From Gammaproteobacteria bacterium (lineage in GTDB: Bacteria > Pseudomonadota > Gammaproteobacteria > Enterobacterales > Kangiellaceae): a stretch of DNA of 64,000 nt. The notes beneath the pieces are model-generated. The model was not told the DNA's origin. It was given only the letters and a program-made list of their open reading frames with translations, and did no database searches. The stretch lies in assembly GCA_013373545.1 (NCBI GenBank), contig JABXHQ010000126.1, positions 1 through 64,000 of the forward strand, read 5' to 3'. The translations under genes were made by a program, and so were the position numbers. Below, piece by piece: positions 16,612 to 25,630 of this stretch. Position 1 is the stretch's first letter, and every line of letters starts with the position of its first letter.

Positions 16612-17577
16612 TTAAGGATCGATACGAACTACACCATCGGCACCTTCAACCTTACGCGCTTTCTGCTTGCTAAGTGCAGTGGTGGCAGAACCAACCACAA
16701 CCAGCAATGCGCCGATAACACTTAGAGAATTAATCGGCTCTGCAGTTAGAAAAGCGGGTATAAAGTATTCGGTTAATTGCATAAATACTAATGTAAGCAG
16801 AGGCGTGATGGCTAATGTAGCACTGACTCTTGACGCTTCCCAATGATCCAGCGCTTCAGCGAACGCGCCGTAAGCCACTAAAGTATTGGCGCCACAAAAC
16901 AGTAATAACAACCACCCAAAGGTATCGAGCGGCAACACTTGGCTTGGTGACGCCAAAGGCAAAAATAGTAAACTTCCGGCAAGATAAACGATAATCATAA
17001 TTTCTTCTGAAGCGAACGACTTTAGCAACTGCTTTTGTGCTAATGCATAAGCTGCCCAAAGTACTCCTGCAATAAAAATCAGCAGGATCCCAAGCGTATA
17101 ATCGTGTTGAGGATCAAGGAGAACATCAAATCGTTGATTAAAGAACAATACCAAACCAAGGGCAAAAATGAGTACACCGAACCACTGCGTTTTGTGAAAG
17201 CTTTCTTTAAAAATAAACAGGCCTCCAAACAACAACAGCATGGGGGCGGTTTGAATCATTACCTGAGCGCCACCAGGGGTAACCCGATTAAGGCCCCACA
17301 TATAAAAAATGTAATTTCCCAGTAGTCCAATTACCACTAGCAGCATTAGTAAGACAATGTCGCGCTGTTTCAGACGTTGTAAGCTAGGTAATCGCCGGCG
17401 ATACCACAAGAATGCAAATAATGCCGCGCCAGCAATGACAAACCGTAACCAAGTAATCGTCAAAGCGTCCATATAGGCCAAAAGTCCTTTTAGCGCGATC
17501 GGTAAAAGACCCCACAAAACAGCAGTAAGTAACGATAGCAAAAGGCCTAATTTCCAGCGTCCTGAAGTAGTGTGCAT
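16612..17577 (-). CDS. EamA/DMT-superfamily transporter
   Basis: 321 residues with about ten membrane helices arranged as two EamA repeats. Residues about 10-150 and 165-305 each begin with a GxxW-rich helix, for example SLLTAVLWGLLPIALKG and IFIAGVLWAAYALAQ. The family exports small metabolites or amino acids across the inner membrane; the substrate cannot be told. The gene is convergent with the HDOD-SpoIIE gene (14 bases between stops), and a short basic tail follows the last helix. It looks monocistronic. Confidence 0.85.
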   Translation of the reverse strand: MHTTSGRWKLGLLLSLLTAVLWGLLPIALKGLLAYMDALTITWLRFVIAGAALFAFLWYRRRLPSLQRLKQRDIVLLMLLVVIGLLGNYIFYMWGLNRVTPGGAQVMIQTAPMLLLFGGLFIFKESFHKTQWFGVLIFALGLVLFFNQRFDVLLDPQHDYTLGILLIFIAGVLWAAYALAQKQLLKSFASEEIMIIVYLAGSLLFLPLASPSQVLPLDTFGWLLLLFCGANTLVAYGAFAEALDHWEASRVSATLAITPLLTLVFMQLTEYFIPAFLTAEPINSLSVIGALLVVVGSATTALSKQKARKVEGADGVVRIDP

Positions 17578-17830
17578 TGGTGTTGGTCGTTGAGTCGAAT
17601 ATGTCGCGATTATGTCGAATAAATTATTTAATTGCCATAGGCGAGAAAGACTTTTACGCTATGACAGTGACTTCGATAGCGCGCTAGTTTAGAAGTCTTG
17701 CACGCTCTGTGCTATGGTTAGAAGCCATCGAGTTGGCATTAAGGCTCTTTCGAGTGGTAGCGAAATCGCTAGCTGGGGTCGCTTGCTTGTGGTTTTGGTG
17801 AATACAAATGTAACTGTTAAGGACATTAAC

Positions 17831-18634
17831 ATGCAGGAGTTTGGGCAAGATAAAGAAAGGACTTTCTTGTTGTATATTCTGTGTCTTTTCGTAGCCGCAC
17901 TGTTGATTTACTTTTTATTGGTGCGCAAAGAAACTGTGTTGAGCCTACCCGAAGCGGAAATTGAGAAAGTGGCGCAACATTTACCTGACTTTTCTGAGTA
18001 CACGGTCGTTCGTGATCGTAAAGAAGCTTTTTTCGCGTTTCTTTCTCCGTTAGCTGAAAAAGTAAATGGTGAAATCAAAGCCGACCGTGAACTATTAAAG
18101 CAGTTACAGAAAGTATTTCGTACTCGCGCACAGTTATCCTCTCGGCAACGACAAGAGCTCGAAACGTTAGCCGATAAGTATCGAGTGGAAGATTATCAAG
18201 CGCTCGATGTGGAATCGATAATTAACACGCTGCAACGCCGTGTTGCACCGATCCCTAAATCGTTGATCCTTGCTCAAGCGGCAAATGAATCGGCGTGGGG
18301 ACGTTCGCGTTTTGCTTTAGAAGGCAACAATTTATTTGGTCAGTGGTGTTTTGAACCTGGGTGTGGGTTAGTTCCTAGTGATCGACCCGCCGGTAAACGC
18401 TACGAGGTGGCTATGTTTCGCGCACCGATCGATTCGATTCGCAGCTATGTAATGAACTTGAATACCTTTTCGGCCTACCGAGAGCTACGCGAAATTCGCC
18501 TTCAATTGCAGCAACAGCAGCAGCCCGTCACTGGCACTGCATTGGCGGATGGGCTAATTAATTATTCGACGCGGCGCGAAGAGTACATTGCCGAAATCAA
18601 ATTAATGATTGAACAAAATCATTTAGAACAATGA
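17831..18634 (+). CDS. Membrane-anchored glucosaminidase, Bax-like
   Basis: 267 residues with the start moved to the ATG at 17831, which has AAGGA 9 bases upstream and puts the single membrane anchor (FLLYILCLFVAALLIYFLL) near the N-terminus; the track's 39-residue extension is unsupported. The C-terminal half is a glucosaminidase domain of the FlgJ/LytG/Bax kind (PF01832): IPKSLILAQAANESAWGRSRFA, with the catalytic Glu in NESAWG, then NNLFGQWCF and SIRSYVMNLN, matching E. coli Bax. It would cleave beta-1,4 bonds of peptidoglycan glycan in the periplasm while anchored in the inner membrane. A small lipoprotein gene follows on the same strand after 117 bases. Confidence 0.87.
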   Translation: MQEFGQDKERTFLLYILCLFVAALLIYFLLVRKETVLSLPEAEIEKVAQHLPDFSEYTVVRDRKEAFFAFLSPLAEKVNGEIKADRELLKQLQKVFRTRAQLSSRQRQELETLADKYRVEDYQALDVESIINTLQRRVAPIPKSLILAQAANESAWGRSRFALEGNNLFGQWCFEPGCGLVPSDRPAGKRYEVAMFRAPIDSIRSYVMNLNTFSAYRELREIRLQLQQQQQPVTGTALADGLINYSTRREEYIAEIKLMIEQNHLEQ

Positions 18635-18751
18635 TTGAGGCGAGTGAGAATCACCGAACATTTACGGCATTATTTACCATGACTTGTGTATGACTCTTTA
18701 TCTCAGTGTGTTAACGTGAGGCTTCGCAAATATCGTTAACTAGGGGGATAA

Positions 18752-18961
18752 ATGAAATTATTACAAATCATTGCAATCGCACTGTTGGTTGCATTAGCGG
18801 GATGTAAGTCGGATACAACTGAAGTTGCACAAGTGGAAACATCAGAAGCGCAAGAGCAGCAGCAAAAAGAGCAAGAAGCCAATGCTGAAGAAACTGAGAA
18901 AAAGCGTAGCTGTCGTCCGGCTCGTGTTGGTTCCAGATTAAACCGTGGATGTTCACGCTAA
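18752..18961 (+). CDS. Small lipoprotein, 69 residues
   Basis: An excellent AGGGGGA ribosome site stands in front of ATG. Lipoprotein signal peptide MKLLQIIAIALLVALAGC, with lipobox LALAG|C type, then a Glu/Gln-rich central stretch and a basic Cys-containing tail (RSCRPARVGSRLNRGCSR). Lysine follows the lipid Cys, so sorting to the outer membrane is likely. The charge switch from very acidic to very basic within 50 residues is unusual and might suit binding to anionic polymers. No family is recognised. A 9-base-pair hairpin with one wobble pair (18978-19001) lies just downstream and may end the message. Confidence 0.8.
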   Translation: MKLLQIIAIALLVALAGCKSDTTEVAQVETSEAQEQQQKEQEANAEETEKKRSCRPARVGSRLNRGCSR

Positions 18962-19129
18962 TATTTTGCGCGAAAAGCGAGTGCTCAATCAGGAGCGCTC
19001 GACTTGCTAGCCGCTCTGCTGAGTAAGCCTTAACTCCTTTCCTGATTCCTTTTTAACCCCTCGTTGAAGTTTGTGCTGATATACCCGCCGCCGTATCGGA
19101 TAGGGCTAGCCCAAGGATAAACCGTCAAT

Positions 19130-19540
19130 CTAACAATTATTGGTCAGTTGTTTCCAGCGTTCTTGGCGTAGCTTTTTATTATGATAATTTGAGCCATTAG
19201 TACTGGTGCCACGCTTAAGGCGCTTGTCGTGATAATCACTGCGCGTTTTCGAGCGGTTACATTTGCGCGACTTGTTACTGCTGGTGCGAGCAGAAGAGTT
19301 TCGATATTGACGTTTGTTTTTGACTTTTGGGGTGTCTTTCCAGCCGACCGTCGCGACCTCTTCGGCAGACTCTTTTGCGACTTTCTTTTGGTCTTTTTTG
19401 GTCACCGGTGGTTTGTCGCTAAAGTGCCACTTACCATTTTCATCTTGCCACTTATAAACCTCCGCAGCGGCAATTGATAAGCTGCAGCAAAACAGTGCCG
19501 CCGTGAGCATTAACTTCAATGTCGTAAAAAGTGAATCCAT
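19130..19540 (-). CDS. Secreted DUF4124-domain protein
   Basis: 136 residues with start moved to the ATG at 19540 because it gives a normal signal peptide (MDSLFTTLKLMLTAALFCCSLSIAAA); the track's GTG adds 15 residues ahead of it. After cleavage comes the DUF4124 motif EVYKWQDENGKWHFSDKPP, a short beta-rich module common in exported gammaproteobacterial proteins. The rest is a strongly basic, Ser/Arg/Lys-rich tail with repeated NYHNKKL/DYHDKRL units, probably disordered. Function unknown; it is likely periplasmic. The basic tail could bind nucleic acid, peptidoglycan or other anionic polymers. The ribosome site is weak. Confidence 0.78.
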   Translation of the reverse strand: MDSLFTTLKLMLTAALFCCSLSIAAAEVYKWQDENGKWHFSDKPPVTKKDQKKVAKESAEEVATVGWKDTPKVKNKRQYRNSSARTSSNKSRKCNRSKTRSDYHDKRLKRGTSTNGSNYHNKKLRQERWKQLTNNC

Positions 19541-19879
19541 AAAAAAACCGAGATAGCTACTTAATATCAGCGTGAAGTTTATCACGTTTTTGGTGGCTTA
19601 GTGGCCCGTAATTTTACCGTTTTGGCAGCAGCTGGTTATAAAAATCAAGTCGTGATAACTTTGAGAGGATTTCAGTTTGTCGAAATTATGTTCATATAAA
19701 ACAGATAGTTATAGATAACATTGCGCATCTCACTTCGGCGGATATTGGAAAACTTTAGTGATTTATTCAATGTTTAGTGAAGATTGTGAGTAACCCCTCA
19801 AATTGATGAGTTTTTAATCAAGAATTCATTCTGGTGTCGATAACCTGCCTGAACACTCCACAACAGCAGGTGAACACAC
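19541..19879. other. Divergent intergenic region, no gene seen
   Basis: 339 bases between two divergent exported-protein genes. It is AT-rich with runs such as TAGTTATAGATAAC. I see no tRNA, no strong hairpin and no convincing promoter boxes. The 66-residue minus-strand ORF here overlaps the next gene and has no ribosome site. Confidence 0.4.
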
Positions 19880-21373
19880 ATGACACAAGTTTTTTCTTCC
19901 GTATTCCGCAGTTGCTTCGTTTGGTTAGCGGCTGTCGTAGTTTTGTCTAACACCATGGATTTGGAAGCAAAAAAGGGTCGTAACAAGAACACTGCCACAG
20001 CTGCGCCGCAGTTGACGGTAGTCAGTCCGAAGGCTGGGGATCAGTATTCGCAGTCTGATGTTATTGTAATGCAAGCAACAGCTTCTGATGCTCAAGAAGG
20101 TGATTTGACTCACTGGATTAACTGGCATTCAAACCGTAATGGTTGGCTCGGCATTGGTGGTGAAATCCGCCCGAATTTAGCCGTGGGCACACATCGCTTG
20201 ACGGTACACGTAACGGATTCGGATGGAAACCTTACGCAGCAGGTGCTTGAGTTTACCGTGAATGAGTATGTTAACCAAGCGCCAACCATTGCTCTTGTCG
20301 AACCGATTGTAGGCGCTAGCTATGCTGAGGGCGATGCGATTTATCTGGTTGCCAATGCCGATGATCCTGAGCAAGGCGACATGGCCAGTGCAGTACAATG
20401 GAGCTCTGATCGAGATGGTTACTTAGGTCAAGGCAGCGGCTGGAATACTACGCTAAGCGTGGGTACTCATGTGCTTACCGCTACGGTTACCGACGAACAA
20501 GGTGAAAGTGCCAGCGCCAACCGCGAGGTCGTGGTTTTTGCCCCGGTGGTAGAAGCCCCTGAGTTAACCGTATTAGCGCCCGCTTATGGCAGTTATTTCG
20601 ACAGTCAGTCAGCGGTTGTGTTTCAAGCAACGGCGCTCGACGCTCAACAAGGTGATTTAACCCACTGGGTTAACTGGCACTCGAACTTGAATGGTTGGCT
20701 AGGTATTGGTGGTGAAATAGCGAAAGTACTTAAAGTGGGTACGCATCGTATTACAGCCCATGTCACTGACTCCGATGGCAACCTTTCGCAACAAGTTTTT
20801 GAGATTACAGTGACAACGGGTGCGCCGGTTAATCAAGCGCCTACGTTATCGATTGCGGCGCCGTTGAATGGTGCTGTTATTAACAGTGGCTCTGCGATCA
20901 CCTTAGCGGCTACCGCGAACGATGCTGAAGACGGCAACTTGAGTGATTATATTGAATGGCGCTCAAACCAAGATGGTTTGTTAACCGTTGGTGCTGGTAA
21001 CAGCGTTATGTTAAGCGACGGTGAACACGTTATTACGGTATCAGTAACTGATAATCAAGGTGCTACGACTGAGCAATTGATTAATGTAACTGTTAGCCCA
21101 ATCAGCGCGCCACAGGGTCAAGCTCAAGTGACTTGGGTCGCTCCGACGGAAAATACGGATAACAGTGCGTTGACAAACTTGGCCGGTTATCGAGTTTATT
21201 ATGGCACCAGTGTGGCGAGTATTAAGAACCAATCGGTTTGGGTGAATGCTGGTAACTTAGCCACGACAATTACTGAATTGCCAAACGGAACTTATTACTT
21301 CACCGTTGTCGCGGTCAATAGTGATGGATTAGAAAGTGACTTTTCGAATATCGTGAGCAAAACCATCAATTAA
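19880..21373 (+). CDS. Exported Ig-like repeat protein with fibronectin III C-terminus
   Basis: 497 residues. A signal peptide of about 29 residues is followed by a basic linker (AKKGRNKNT), then four Ig-like/cadherin-like repeats of about 93 residues (roughly 43-133, 137-228, 232-322, 326-415) and a fibronectin type III module (about 420-497, AGYRVYYGT...NGTYYFTVVAVN). Each Ig repeat ends in GTH.(L/I)T..VTD..G. Repeats 1 and 3 are nearly identical around GDLTHW.NWHSN.NGWLGIGGEI, while 2 and 4 are more alike in layout, giving an A-B-A'-B' order. There is no sortase, autotransporter or type I secretion tail, so it is a periplasmic or secreted structural or carbohydrate-binding protein of unknown role. 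AGGTG precedes the ATG; a strong terminator follows. Confidence 0.82.
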   Translation: MTQVFSSVFRSCFVWLAAVVVLSNTMDLEAKKGRNKNTATAAPQLTVVSPKAGDQYSQSDVIVMQATASDAQEGDLTHWINWHSNRNGWLGIGGEIRPNLAVGTHRLTVHVTDSDGNLTQQVLEFTVNEYVNQAPTIALVEPIVGASYAEGDAIYLVANADDPEQGDMASAVQWSSDRDGYLGQGSGWNTTLSVGTHVLTATVTDEQGESASANREVVVFAPVVEAPELTVLAPAYGSYFDSQSAVVFQATALDAQQGDLTHWVNWHSNLNGWLGIGGEIAKVLKVGTHRITAHVTDSDGNLSQQVFEITVTTGAPVNQAPTLSIAAPLNGAVINSGSAITLAATANDAEDGNLSDYIEWRSNQDGLLTVGAGNSVMLSDGEHVITVSVTDNQGATTEQLINVTVSPISAPQGQAQVTWVAPTENTDNSALTNLAGYRVYYGTSVASIKNQSVWVNAGNLATTITELPNGTYYFTVVAVNSDGLESDFSNIVSKTIN

Positions 21374-21381
21374 GTAACAAC

Positions 21382-21411
21382 AAAAAGGCCTCATTAGAGG
21401 CCTTTTTTTTT
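21382..21411. terminator. Bidirectional intrinsic terminator
   Basis: AAAAAGGCCTC-ATTA-GAGGCCTTTTTTTT. The A-run and T-run on either side make it work for the Ig-repeat gene (plus) and for the convergent gene ending at 21415 (minus). Confidence 0.92.
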
Positions 21412-21414
21412 CGG

Positions 21415-21837
21415 TTATTTTTTACTTTCTTTTTTATTTTCTGGCAAATAAAAACTTTGTGTCGAGTTGCCAATAAAAGTACAGTCTCCGTTTTCATCCC
21501 AGCGGAAAGTAACAAAGGAGTTGCTGGCTAGAGCTTGTACTTGTTGTAGCATTTCAGGCTTGTCGTAGAAAAAGCAAATGACATTTCCTTGATCTTCCAA
21601 TTGTGCCTGACAAAACCCAAAACTAAAGCTTGGCGTACCATCGGGTAACGAAGCGTAAGTACGCGTTCCACATCCGATCATTTCAAACTCATTTTCTGAA
21701 TAGCGCGCGGATTTCATATTTCCGGAAGCAACGCGATTTTCCATGTCAATCACTACTGGACTCTCGGTTACTAAACCGGCTTGCGCATACATAGTTGCAG
21801 CAGCAAGAGTCGCTATTAACAATCGTTTTATTATCAT
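21415..21837 (-). CDS. Exported protein of unknown function
   Basis: 140 residues with the start at MIIKRLL (ATG 21837, AAGGAAA upstream) rather than the longer track start, which would intrude on the upstream gene's end. Signal peptide MIIKRLLIATLAAATMYAQAG, then a mature region with four cysteines (IGCGTR, FGFCQA, VICFFY, GDCTF) that could form two disulfides. No family is recognised. It lies 31 bases downstream of a membrane-anchored coiled-coil gene on the same strand, so the two are probably an operon. It shares its terminator with the convergent Ig-repeat gene. Confidence 0.75.
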   Translation of the reverse strand: MIIKRLLIATLAAATMYAQAGLVTESPVVIDMENRVASGNMKSARYSENEFEMIGCGTRTYASLPDGTPSFSFGFCQAQLEDQGNVICFFYDKPEMLQQVQALASNSFVTFRWDENGDCTFIGNSTQSFYLPENKKESKK

Positions 21838-21868
21838 GATTATTTCCTTTTGTTGGTGGGTAAAGCGG

Positions 21869-22336
21869 TTATTCAAGAGTGATTTTTTGTTGGTTACTTA
21901 ATTGTGCCAAGCGTTGTAAGTAAAGTTTACGTTGTGTCGCTGGCAAGTGCTGTAAAGCGGCATAAAATGCTTCGCGCTCATGGCTTGGCAAGTGACTTTG
22001 GGTCAATAACTGATCGAGCTTTTGAGTGGCGGCAATATGACTGGGTGTTCGCTCAGAGTTGGGCTGTTTAACAATGGTTGTTTGAGCAGGGGAATGCGAC
22101 AGTTCCTCGCGAATAATCTTGCGTAAACTTTGCTCGGACATGGATGGTTCAATAGTGTGGTGTGCGGATGCTGCGGTCGGGTTGCCAGCGCTGCGCTGAC
22201 TGAGCTGTTGTTGTAGTAGTTGCTGGTTCGATTCAATCTGGCTGACTTGTTGATTGAGCTGCATCACTTGATGAGCCAGAACTAGCGTCACTAAGATTAA
22301 CAGGCCTTGCAGAATAATCGTGAGTACTTTCAACAT
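21869..22336 (-). CDS. Membrane-anchored coiled-coil protein of unknown function
   Basis: 155 residues. A single N-terminal membrane anchor (MLKVLTIILQGLLILVTLVLA) runs straight into a Gln-rich coiled coil (MQLNQQVSQIESNQQLLQQQL), followed by a Ser/Pro/Ala-rich linker and a helical C-terminal region with LPSHEREAFYAALQHLPATQRKLYL. The layout is that of an inner-membrane protein reaching into the periplasm. The two L-P-x(3)-R-x(3)-Y repeats hint at a helical hairpin. No known family is recognised. It is the first gene of a likely two-gene unit with the secreted protein below. Confidence 0.72.
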   Translation of the reverse strand: MLKVLTIILQGLLILVTLVLAHQVMQLNQQVSQIESNQQLLQQQLSQRSAGNPTAASAHHTIEPSMSEQSLRKIIREELSHSPAQTTIVKQPNSERTPSHIAATQKLDQLLTQSHLPSHEREAFYAALQHLPATQRKLYLQRLAQLSNQQKITLE

Positions 22337-22455
22337 ACTTTAAGCTCCTTGCTCGATTACGCTCCCCAACGTTTGTCAGTTGTTTGGTCTACGCGCGCGC
22401 ATCCATCACTGCATAGTTATCATGGCACGTTCGCTCCCTTTTGCCAATAATTTCA

Positions 22456-24147
22456 TCACAGCTGTGCTTGAAAACGCGTAATCAGACGTGACCAATCGCT
22501 TGCTTCGTTTAAAGTGCCAAACATAGCGTGTGGTTGCTCGATGCGGTTCTGCACAAACGCCACGGCGACATTCGCTGGAGCAAACTGAATTAGGGTGGCT
22601 GCTTGCCAAGCAATTGCCATGCGTTCTACGAAACGCCTTAATTGGCCTTGCGCAGGCGTACCTTGACGGATGTCTTGAATCAATTGCGAGCACCACTGAT
22701 CATAGCTAGGGTATTGACCATAGGCTCTTTCGAGTTCGCTGCAAAAAGCTTCACGACTTTGTTGATCGCGTTCAAATGCGCGCGCAACATCTAAACATTG
22801 AATGTTACCTGAACCTTCCCAAATGGCATTAACGGGCGCCTCGGTATACAGGCGCGCTAACACATTGTCTTTCACCACTGCGACGCCGCCAATACACTCC
22901 ATTGCTTCAGCAATTAATTGTGGCGCGCGCTTGCAAATCCAGTATTTACCGATTGCGGTGCCGATGCGGAACAAGCTTTGTTCATGCTCGTTTTGTCCTT
23001 GATCGAGCGCATGGGCGAGGCGCATTGCTAGTGACAACCCAGCTTCGGCTTCTAGAGCAAGATCGGCTAGGACGTTTTGCATTAAAGGCTGTTGATGCAA
23101 TGGTTGACCAAAAGCTTTTCGGCCTGAAGTATGGTGAATCGCTTGCTGTGTGGCCAGCCCCATTAATGCCGAGGAACCCACCATACAATCAAAGCGGGTT
23201 AACGCGACCATTTCCAAAATGGTTCTTACGCCTTTTCCCAAAGCGCCGATGCGCCAGGCAAAAGCATTGCGAAACTCCACTTCAGATGAAGCATTGGAGA
23301 CATTGCCCACTTTGTCTTTAATGCGTTGAATAAAGAAGCCATTTTTCTTGCCGTCGGGACGCCAACGCGGCATTAAAAAACAGGATAGCCCAGCATCGGT
23401 TTGTGCTAACACCAAAAACGCATCACACATCGGCGCAGAGCAAAACCATTTGTGACCATTAAGCGCATAGCCTTGCTCTGGCGCCGCCGAATTAATTGCG
23501 GTTGCAACGGTGGTGTTGGCTCGGACATCACTGCCACCTTGCTTCTCAGTCATCGCCATGCCAATGGTGACGCCTCGCTTGTTAAAGTAGGGCTGATTAG
23601 AAGGGTCGTATTGCTCGCTAAGAATTCGTGGTAGCCATTGCTCTGCTAGCTCGCTTTGTTGTTGCAATGCCGGCACCGCTGCAAAGGTCATGGTCAACGG
23701 ACAGCCACTACCTGGGTCGGCCATGGTGTGTAAATATTCAATAGCGGCCCGTACCACATGGGCGCCTGCTTGCGGCTTTAGCCAAGGCAAATTATGATGC
23801 CCGGCTTTAATCGCTTGCCGCATTAACTCATGATAGGCGGGATGATAATTCACTTGATCAATTCGGTGACCGAAGCGGTCGTGACTTATAAACTCAGGAC
23901 GATAGTGGTTGGCTGCGAACCCTGCATGCAACAGTTCACCTCCGCAGAGGGCGCCATAGTCGGTTAATTGTGATTCGCCCCACGAACCATCAAAGCAGGC
24001 GACATAATGCTGCAAAACGCTGTGCGCTGAGTAAGCGTTGTAGTCGCTTAATGCAGTGGGTTGATTAAATACTTCATGAGTTTGCGAAGGCAGCGCTTGG
24101 TCTAAGTCAAGGACCGGCTGCGCAGAGTCTAATGGTTGCTTGGTCAC
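22456..24147 (-). CDS. Acyl-CoA dehydrogenase, AidB-like
   Basis: 563 residues from a GTG start. It is longer than catabolic acyl-CoA dehydrogenases (about 380) and close to AidB (about 540), with the AidB-type extra N-terminal domain (NYHPAYHELMRQA). The FAD-binding middle shows MTEKQGGSDVRANTT and GHKWFCSAPMCDAFLVLAQT, and the C-terminal helical domain shows TRFDCMVGSSALM, GRKAFGQPL and YTEAPVNAIWEGSGNIQCLD. AidB in E. coli is a flavoprotein of the alkylation-damage response; close relatives act as acyl-CoA dehydrogenases, so the substrate is open. The ribosome site (GAGG, 12 bases away) is weak. It is not in an obvious operon. Confidence 0.85.
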   Translation of the reverse strand: MTKQPLDSAQPVLDLDQALPSQTHEVFNQPTALSDYNAYSAHSVLQHYVACFDGSWGESQLTDYGALCGGELLHAGFAANHYRPEFISHDRFGHRIDQVNYHPAYHELMRQAIKAGHHNLPWLKPQAGAHVVRAAIEYLHTMADPGSGCPLTMTFAAVPALQQQSELAEQWLPRILSEQYDPSNQPYFNKRGVTIGMAMTEKQGGSDVRANTTVATAINSAAPEQGYALNGHKWFCSAPMCDAFLVLAQTDAGLSCFLMPRWRPDGKKNGFFIQRIKDKVGNVSNASSEVEFRNAFAWRIGALGKGVRTILEMVALTRFDCMVGSSALMGLATQQAIHHTSGRKAFGQPLHQQPLMQNVLADLALEAEAGLSLAMRLAHALDQGQNEHEQSLFRIGTAIGKYWICKRAPQLIAEAMECIGGVAVVKDNVLARLYTEAPVNAIWEGSGNIQCLDVARAFERDQQSREAFCSELERAYGQYPSYDQWCSQLIQDIRQGTPAQGQLRRFVERMAIAWQAATLIQFAPANVAVAFVQNRIEQPHAMFGTLNEASDWSRLITRFQAQL

Positions 24148-24262
24148 AGTCGCACAAAGCCTCAGCGGTTAGCTCAAAGTGGTTTAACCCTAGCACAGTG
24201 ACTTTTCGCTGCGCAAAAGTTATGTACAAAAAAGTTGCCACTAAAACACTTTTGGCGAATAT

Positions 24263-24287
24263 AAAAAAAGCGCCGCGAGCGGCGCTT
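24263..24287 (-). terminator. Intrinsic terminator of the amidohydrolase operon
   Basis: On the minus strand AAGCGCCG-CTCG-CGGCGCTT is followed by TTTTT, 22 bases after the stop of the downstream amidohydrolase gene. Confidence 0.92.
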
Positions 24288-24308
24288 ACTTAAGGTGATC
24301 GTCAGAAA

Positions 24309-25628
24309 CTAATCTGCGGCTTTAGCATCGTACTTGCGGTACAGTTGTTTGTGTCGATTATCGAGATCGACTTCGCGACCACTAATAAACATCTGTTCAA
24401 CTTTATGGGTTAGATGATCCATAATGTCGCCACGGCTGATCACTAAGGTGGCTTCTTTACCCACTTCGATTGAGCCGATAGTGGCGTCGAGGCCGAGTAC
24501 TTTTGCCGCTTCAATGGTGATTGAACGCAACGCAACTTCTTTGCTCACGCCATGGGCTACCGATTGCCCTGCGGCAAAGGGTAAGTCGCGCACATTCCAG
24601 CTGCCCTCAATTGCCAGCGCATACGGTATGTTGTTGGCGGCCAGTAATTTTGGTGTTGCGTATAAATCATCGTAACCTTCATCACTGCGGCGTGGTTGGC
24701 CCCATGGTGCGGTATACACTAATGGCACTTTGGCTTGCTTTAACAAATCAAGGGCCAAAGCCGCATCGCGAGCTCCGACAATAACAACCTTTAACTGATG
24801 CTCTTGACTAAAAGCGATGGCTTGTTCGATTTGACGGTAGTCATTTGCATGAATATACAGTGGCGTCGTGCCTTGCAACACCGGACGCATGGCTTCCCAA
24901 CGTACATCAATGGCTAGCTTTGGATTGGCTTCGCGCGCTTTATGATAGGCTTTTAAAGCGGCAAAAAGATCGTCCAGTTGCTGCTTGGCTTTTGCGTTGT
25001 CGGCCTTTTGTTTAGCGACCGGTCGTCGCTCCCAGAAAGACTTATTAATTCCGACGTTAGGCCACTGCAAATGCATTCCTGAGGATGCTTTGACTAACGC
25101 ATCTTGCCAGTGCCAACCATCGAGTTGCATAACCGATGATTGCCCATTTAAGCCGCTGCCTCCAGGCGCGATTTCGGCGTAGGCGATGCCGTTAGCGCGT
25201 ACCGTTGGAATAATTTCAGAGTCGGCATTAAATGCAATATGCGCTTTAACTTCGGGTGTTGCTCGACCTGTCTCATTGGTGTCTCGAGTGGAACGGACTG
25301 CCGAGACCTCTACCATACCTAGCGTTGTTGATAGTGCAACCAGGCCCGGATAAACATGTTTACCCGTCGCATCGATCACTTGCGCGCCTTGCGGAGTTGG
25401 CAAGTCGTTGCCCAGACTCTTGATCTTACCGTCGGCAATAACGATGTCGTAGTTTTCTTGCGTACCTTGGGTAATCGTGTGCACGGTTGCATTTTGAATA
25501 ATCAAAGTAGCGGATGACGCTTTACCTGGAACCATATCATGCGCGGCTACCAGTGATGACATAATGGACGCCGACATAACCGCTGGCAGCAGCAAACGTT
25601 TAATCGATAATTGAGAAAATGGAATCAT
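24309..25628 (-). CDS. Exported amidohydrolase-like protein lacking the HxH metal motif
   Basis: 439 residues, start at ATG 25628, which has AAGGAG 10 bases upstream inside the end of the preceding gene; the track start adds 20 residues from the overlapping frame. A signal peptide (about 1-30) is followed by an amidohydrolase-superfamily barrel with the flanking beta-sandwich strands (LIIQNATVHTITQG, IVIADGKIKSLG, IGSIEVGKEATLVISRGDI). At the usual metal site, where active members have HxH, the sequence is YPGLVALSTTLG, and the late Asp is also not obvious, so catalysis is doubtful. It is probably a partner subunit of the larger amidohydrolase encoded 2 bases upstream. Periplasmic. Confidence 0.8.
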   Translation of the reverse strand: MIPFSQLSIKRLLLPAVMSASIMSSLVAAHDMVPGKASSATLIIQNATVHTITQGTQENYDIVIADGKIKSLGNDLPTPQGAQVIDATGKHVYPGLVALSTTLGMVEVSAVRSTRDTNETGRATPEVKAHIAFNADSEIIPTVRANGIAYAEIAPGGSGLNGQSSVMQLDGWHWQDALVKASSGMHLQWPNVGINKSFWERRPVAKQKADNAKAKQQLDDLFAALKAYHKAREANPKLAIDVRWEAMRPVLQGTTPLYIHANDYRQIEQAIAFSQEHQLKVVIVGARDAALALDLLKQAKVPLVYTAPWGQPRRSDEGYDDLYATPKLLAANNIPYALAIEGSWNVRDLPFAAGQSVAHGVSKEVALRSITIEAAKVLGLDATIGSIEVGKEATLVISRGDIMDHLTHKVEQMFISGREVDLDNRHKQLYRKYDAKAAD

Positions 25629-25630
25629 GA

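Noticed and set aside
22902-23321. 139-residue plus-strand ORF
   Set aside because: It lies fully inside the acyl-CoA dehydrogenase gene on the other strand, whose protein is clearly conserved.
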